From assembly GCA_964501705.1 (NCBI GenBank), contig CAZCUQ010000030.1, forward strand, positions 1-17,505: a stretch of 17,505 nucleotides of DNA. The letters run 5' to 3'. A program made the translations under genes and the position numbers. Below, piece after piece: positions 14,414-17,505 of the stretch; the stretch's first letter is position 1, and the number at the start of each line of letters is the position of its first letter. This DNA is from RGIG4694 sp964501705. Its GTDB lineage: Bacteria; Bacillota; Clostridia; Oscillospirales; Ruminococcaceae. Under the pieces are notes generated by a model, which ran no database searches, was not told the origin of the DNA, and saw only the letters and a program-made list of their open reading frames with translations.

Positions 14414-15892
14414 TTATATTATATTGTAATCTCTTTTCATTTGAAGAATTCTTCTGACGTGTTCATCGACAGTGTTCATCGGAAGAGTTCCGTCATTTAT
14501 TGCCGAGATCAGATCATTGAAAGCTTTTTCGGGTTCGGATACGCACAGAAGATCGTTTCCCGACATAATTCCCATAACATACGGACTGATATCCCCCGTA
14601 TAAGCCTTTATGCCGTCCATTCCGAGATCGTCGGTTATTATTACTCCGTCAAAACCGATCTCTTCACGAAGTACCCTGTGTACCTCATAGGAAAGAGACG
14701 CGGGAAAACTGCTGTCCATACATTCCACTATATTGTGATTTACCAGAACAGCAGGCGTATATTTCCCGGATATGCCCGATTTGAACGGAATAAAATCATT
14801 ATTTTCAAAGCTGTCCCTGCTTCTGCTGTCATAAGCTGTTCCCGTATGAGTATCCGCATTGCTCCCGTAACCGGGGAAATGCTTCAGACAGCTTGTAAGA
14901 CCGTATTCTCCCGATGTATCGACAATTGCTTTTACGGCTTCTCCCGTCTCATAAGCGGAAGCGCCTACCGTTCTTTCGTAAATATAATCTCCCTCCTCTG
15001 CGATATCGCACACGGGTGCGAGATTCATATTTATTCCGAGTGAAATAAGAAGCTCCGCTTTTTCCTTTGAATCGGAAATAATACCGTCAAGACCCGATTC
15101 TTTATAAATTTCCCGAATCGATTTAAAAGGAGTTTCTCTGAAAGAAGAATATTTGCTTACTCTTACTATATCTCCGCCTTCCTCGTCTACCGCGATAAAA
15201 GGCGTTATATCGGCGGAATTTTTGATATCCGAGATAAAATCCTTTGCTTCGGAAAAGCTTTTATCCTTAAATTCCGACGCGTAAAGAGTATATCCTCCGA
15301 ATCCGTATTTTGCCATAAGCTCCTCCGCTCCCGACTGAGGACATCTTGCGAGTATAAGCTCGGCGGCTTTTTCCTCTTTTGACATAGAATCAACCTTTTC
15401 TCTTACCTGCCGTGAAACGTCCGCCGTGCGCGAGTATATTTTCCCGATTGTAATATTTTCGGTTTCATTACTTTCAGTAATGTTTTCCGCGCTTGTTTCA
15501 GAAGCTGTTTTCCCATCGGATGAAGAATCCTTTCTTTCATCTGACGAAAGTACTTCCGTTTCAGATTCCTCCTCTTCCCCGATAGCAGATATACTTTCGG
15601 ATTTTTGAATTGCGTCTTCCGAAGCGGTCTCTTCGTTTTCTTCATGGAATTCTTCCTCCCCGCCGTCATATTCTGTCTTTTCATCGGAAATCGTTTCCGC
15701 GTCCTCGGAAAGAATCTTCCTTGATTCATTTTCGGTATCATCGCTGTGTTTTTTCGGATTTATGACGGTATATTCGCTCTTTTCGTCAAAGAAGCCCTCT
15801 CCCTCGGAAAAATCCACCGAAAGCCCCGCACAGCCCGACAACAACGTCACGGACAGAATAAATACCGTTATTTTTTTTATCAGCTTTTTCAT
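14414..15892 (-). CDS. GH3 family lipoprotein, NagZ-like beta-N-acetylhexosaminidase
   Basis: The 492-residue product is a predicted surface lipoprotein (LSGC, Cys21). It has an unusually long, low-complexity Glu/Ser/Asp-rich spacer (about 22-150) before the catalytic domain (about 160-492). GH3/NagZ hallmarks are KHFPGYG (His338), the D-T-H dyad (Asp347, His349) that serves as acid/base in NagZ enzymes, and TDDLGM with probable nucleophile Asp421. It would remove GlcNAc from muropeptides or from cell-wall glycan outside the membrane. Exact substrate is not provable here. It lies 63 bases downstream of the sensor kinase and is probably co-transcribed. Its own ribosome site is weak (GGTGAT-like). 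The spacer may thread through the thick wall. Confidence 0.88.
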   Translation of the reverse strand: MKKLIKKITVFILSVTLLSGCAGLSVDFSEGEGFFDEKSEYTVINPKKHSDDTENESRKILSEDAETISDEKTEYDGGEEEFHEENEETASEDAIQKSESISAIGEEEESETEVLSSDERKDSSSDGKTASETSAENITESNETENITIGKIYSRTADVSRQVREKVDSMSKEEKAAELILARCPQSGAEELMAKYGFGGYTLYASEFKDKSFSEAKDFISDIKNSADITPFIAVDEEGGDIVRVSKYSSFRETPFKSIREIYKESGLDGIISDSKEKAELLISLGINMNLAPVCDIAEEGDYIYERTVGASAYETGEAVKAIVDTSGEYGLTSCLKHFPGYGSNADTHTGTAYDSRSRDSFENNDFIPFKSGISGKYTPAVLVNHNIVECMDSSFPASLSYEVHRVLREEIGFDGVIITDDLGMDGIKAYTGDISPYVMGIMSGNDLLCVSEPEKAFNDLISAINDGTLPMNTVDEHVRRILQMKRDYNII

Positions 15893-15955
15893 ATCAATAT
15901 TTTATCACCGTATCTTTTTCAAAAACAGACAAATTCTTATTTTTCCGAAATCTGT

Positions 15956-17389
15956 TTAAGAAACTGTCTTTGATTTGTTTTCCTTTAAAACGGGAAGAGT
16001 GATCACAACAGTAGTACCCTTTCCCTCTTCGCTGAATATTTCAAGCTTTCCGCCGTGCATGGAAACTATTTCGTCCGCAACGGCAAGACCTATCCCCGAA
16101 CCGCGGCGGGTATGATTCGCCTTATAGAATTTTGTTTTTATCTTCGGAAGATCCTGCGCGGATATACCGCACCCCGTATCGGATACGGCTATCTCAATAT
16201 GGTCGTTATCGCTCTGCACCGCCTGAACGGCGACGTGTCCTCCCTTATCGGAGTATTTTATCGCATTGTCGATGATATTTATAAAAACCTGTCTCATACG
16301 GTTTTTATCGCCGTTAATAAACGGAAGCATTTCAGGCTCGTCATAGGAAATATCTATATTATCCTTTCTTGCCTTTTCGGTATAGATAAGCACCGCGTCT
16401 CCGAGTTCCGCCAAAATATCCATTTTTGCTTTATTCAGAGTAAACTTTCCGTTCTGCATACGCGAAAAGTCGAGAAGCTCCTCAACCATCTGCGAAAGAC
16501 GCTCCGCCTCGGTATTTATTACCTTCATTCCCTTGATAATCGTTTCCTTGTCATCGGGCATGGAGGCTATTGTTTCCGCCCAGCCCTTTATCGCGGTAAG
16601 CGGCGTGCGAAGCTCATGCGAAACGCTTGATATAAAGTCGTTTTTCATCTTTTCGGACATTGCGAGTTCTTCCGCCATGTGATTTATGATGTCACAAAGT
16701 TCACCCAGTTCATCGTCGCTGCCCTTGGTTATTCTCACTGAAAAATCTCCGTGAGCGTACCTTTTGGCAGTCTGTCCGACCTGTCTTACGGGGATAACTA
16801 TAGAATTTATAAAATACATTCCCGAAAAGACCATAAGCGTTATTATTGCTATACATACCGCCGCCATAGCGACAATATAACCGATAATTGTTCTGTAAAC
16901 TCCTTCAAACGATGAAACGAGCCTTACGGCGCTGTAATTTCCCGTTCTGTCGGGAGTAAGCGCCGTAACTGCGATTATTCTTTCGCCTGTATCCGATTTT
17001 CCGAGGAAAAATCCCATATTTCCCGAATCGAGAGCATTATAATAATCATCGGCAATAATATCCGAAGATATCTCAAAACCCGAAGAGGTCATAACTATCT
17101 CTCCGTTTTTATTTATAGCCATAAGCTCGGTCTTATTCCTGTCCGACCAGTTTTCAATCATTGAATGAACCTCATCGGGAAATGTGACGGGACTGTCGGT
17201 ATAATACTGCTTTAATATCCCCGAAAGGGTATTCATTCTGTTGGTTATATACTGCCTTGCTCCCGATGTATAGTAGGAATTTACAAACACCGCAGCGGCA
17301 AGCACAACGAGCAGAAGCACAGCGATCACCACGCCGAGACTGTTTACAGCCCATCTTTTTGTTATAGTGTTTTTTGTTTTATGCGCCAT
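15956..17389 (-). CDS. Membrane sensor histidine kinase
   Basis: The 477-residue two-component kinase has a first membrane helix (about 14-37), an extracellular sensing domain (about 38-165, with a PAS/dCache-like feel but unproven), and a second helix (about 167-196). A HAMP domain (about 197-245) and the phospho-acceptor His258 in SHELRTPLTAIKGW follow. The ATP-binding domain has an N-box NIIDNAIKYSD (371-381), DTGCGIS (404-410) and RRGSGIGLA (428-436). All catalytic boxes are intact. It is transcribed ahead of the GH3 lipoprotein. No response regulator gene follows it, and the 116 bases upstream hold only part of a MITE-like element, so the partner lies beyond the window or elsewhere. The ribosome site is weak. 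Confidence 0.95.
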   Translation of the reverse strand: MAHKTKNTITKRWAVNSLGVVIAVLLLVVLAAAVFVNSYYTSGARQYITNRMNTLSGILKQYYTDSPVTFPDEVHSMIENWSDRNKTELMAINKNGEIVMTSSGFEISSDIIADDYYNALDSGNMGFFLGKSDTGERIIAVTALTPDRTGNYSAVRLVSSFEGVYRTIIGYIVAMAAVCIAIITLMVFSGMYFINSIVIPVRQVGQTAKRYAHGDFSVRITKGSDDELGELCDIINHMAEELAMSEKMKNDFISSVSHELRTPLTAIKGWAETIASMPDDKETIIKGMKVINTEAERLSQMVEELLDFSRMQNGKFTLNKAKMDILAELGDAVLIYTEKARKDNIDISYDEPEMLPFINGDKNRMRQVFINIIDNAIKYSDKGGHVAVQAVQSDNDHIEIAVSDTGCGISAQDLPKIKTKFYKANHTRRGSGIGLAVADEIVSMHGGKLEIFSEEGKGTTVVITLPVLKENKSKTVS

Positions 17390-17445
17390 ACATATACCCT
17401 GACCGATACAATTTCACAATTTGTACATCAAATATGAAACAGTAT

Positions 17446-17505
17446 TATAATCAACGACATTAAAAATTTGACCTGAAGTCAAGCAAAAATTTGCATATAT
17501 GATTT
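17446..17505. mobile_element. Second copy of the MITE-like element, cut by the window edge
   Basis: TATAATCAACGACATT followed by AAATTTGACCTGAAGTCAAG matches the reverse complement of the 11330-11431 element over all 60 visible bases, with scattered changes. The far end is outside the window. It lies directly upstream of the sensor kinase. Confidence 0.75.

Noticed and set aside
14441..15043. Plus-strand frame of 200 codons opposite the GH3 gene
   Set aside because: The minus strand encodes a complete GH3 domain. The plus frame has no domain or ribosome site.
15893..15955. Possible terminator between the sensor kinase and GH3 genes
   Set aside because: On the minus strand AAACAGA and TCTGTTT could pair, but the stem is only 7 AT-rich bp with a large loop, too weak to call.

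Overview
The window is a chromosomal segment of a low-to-mid GC Gram-positive anaerobe of the Clostridia, most likely Ruminococcus-like Oscillospiraceae. This is inferred from dcw gene order, a SpoVD/FtsI-type PBP with C-terminal PASTA repeats, strong AAAGGAGG-type ribosome sites, several TTG starts, and a DNPR (meso-diaminopimelate) signature in MurE. No rRNA, tRNA, phage or CRISPR locus is visible.

Left part (1-418): a non-coding leader with a degenerate tandem repeat of about 48 bp, then a well-formed sigma-A promoter and three MraZ-type boxes. Positions 419-11159 hold a compact plus-strand division and cell-wall (dcw) cluster: mraZ, rsmH, an ftsL-like gene, a hairpin terminator plus a candidate second promoter, a class B PBP, a murE-murF gene fusion, a gene at the mraY position, ftsW and murG. 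These genes make the UDP-MurNAc-pentapeptide (MurE, MurF), lipid II (MurG) and septal peptidoglycan (FtsW with its PBP partner). Two things stand out. The protein in the mraY slot keeps the MraY frame and length but has lost nearly all of the catalytic residues, so it looks like a pseudoenzyme. murD is absent from its usual place between mraY and ftsW.

Middle (11160-11515): an intergenic stretch of mobile or dispersed repeats. It holds an inverted copy of the window-start repeat, a 25-bp-stem hairpin, and a complete element of about 104 bp with terminal inverted repeats (MITE-like). A second copy of that element begins at 17446 and runs off the right edge.

Right part: cca (tRNA CCA-adding enzyme, plus) converges on nrdR (minus), and their stop codons share the bases TTAA. 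A VanY-type D,D-carboxypeptidase lipoprotein gene (plus) is divergent from nrdR. It converges, across a short hairpin, on a minus-strand pair: a two-component sensor kinase followed by a GH3 family (NagZ-like) lipoprotein. The VanY and GH3 lipoproteins fit peptidoglycan trimming or turnover outside the membrane. The partner response regulator of the kinase is not in the window.
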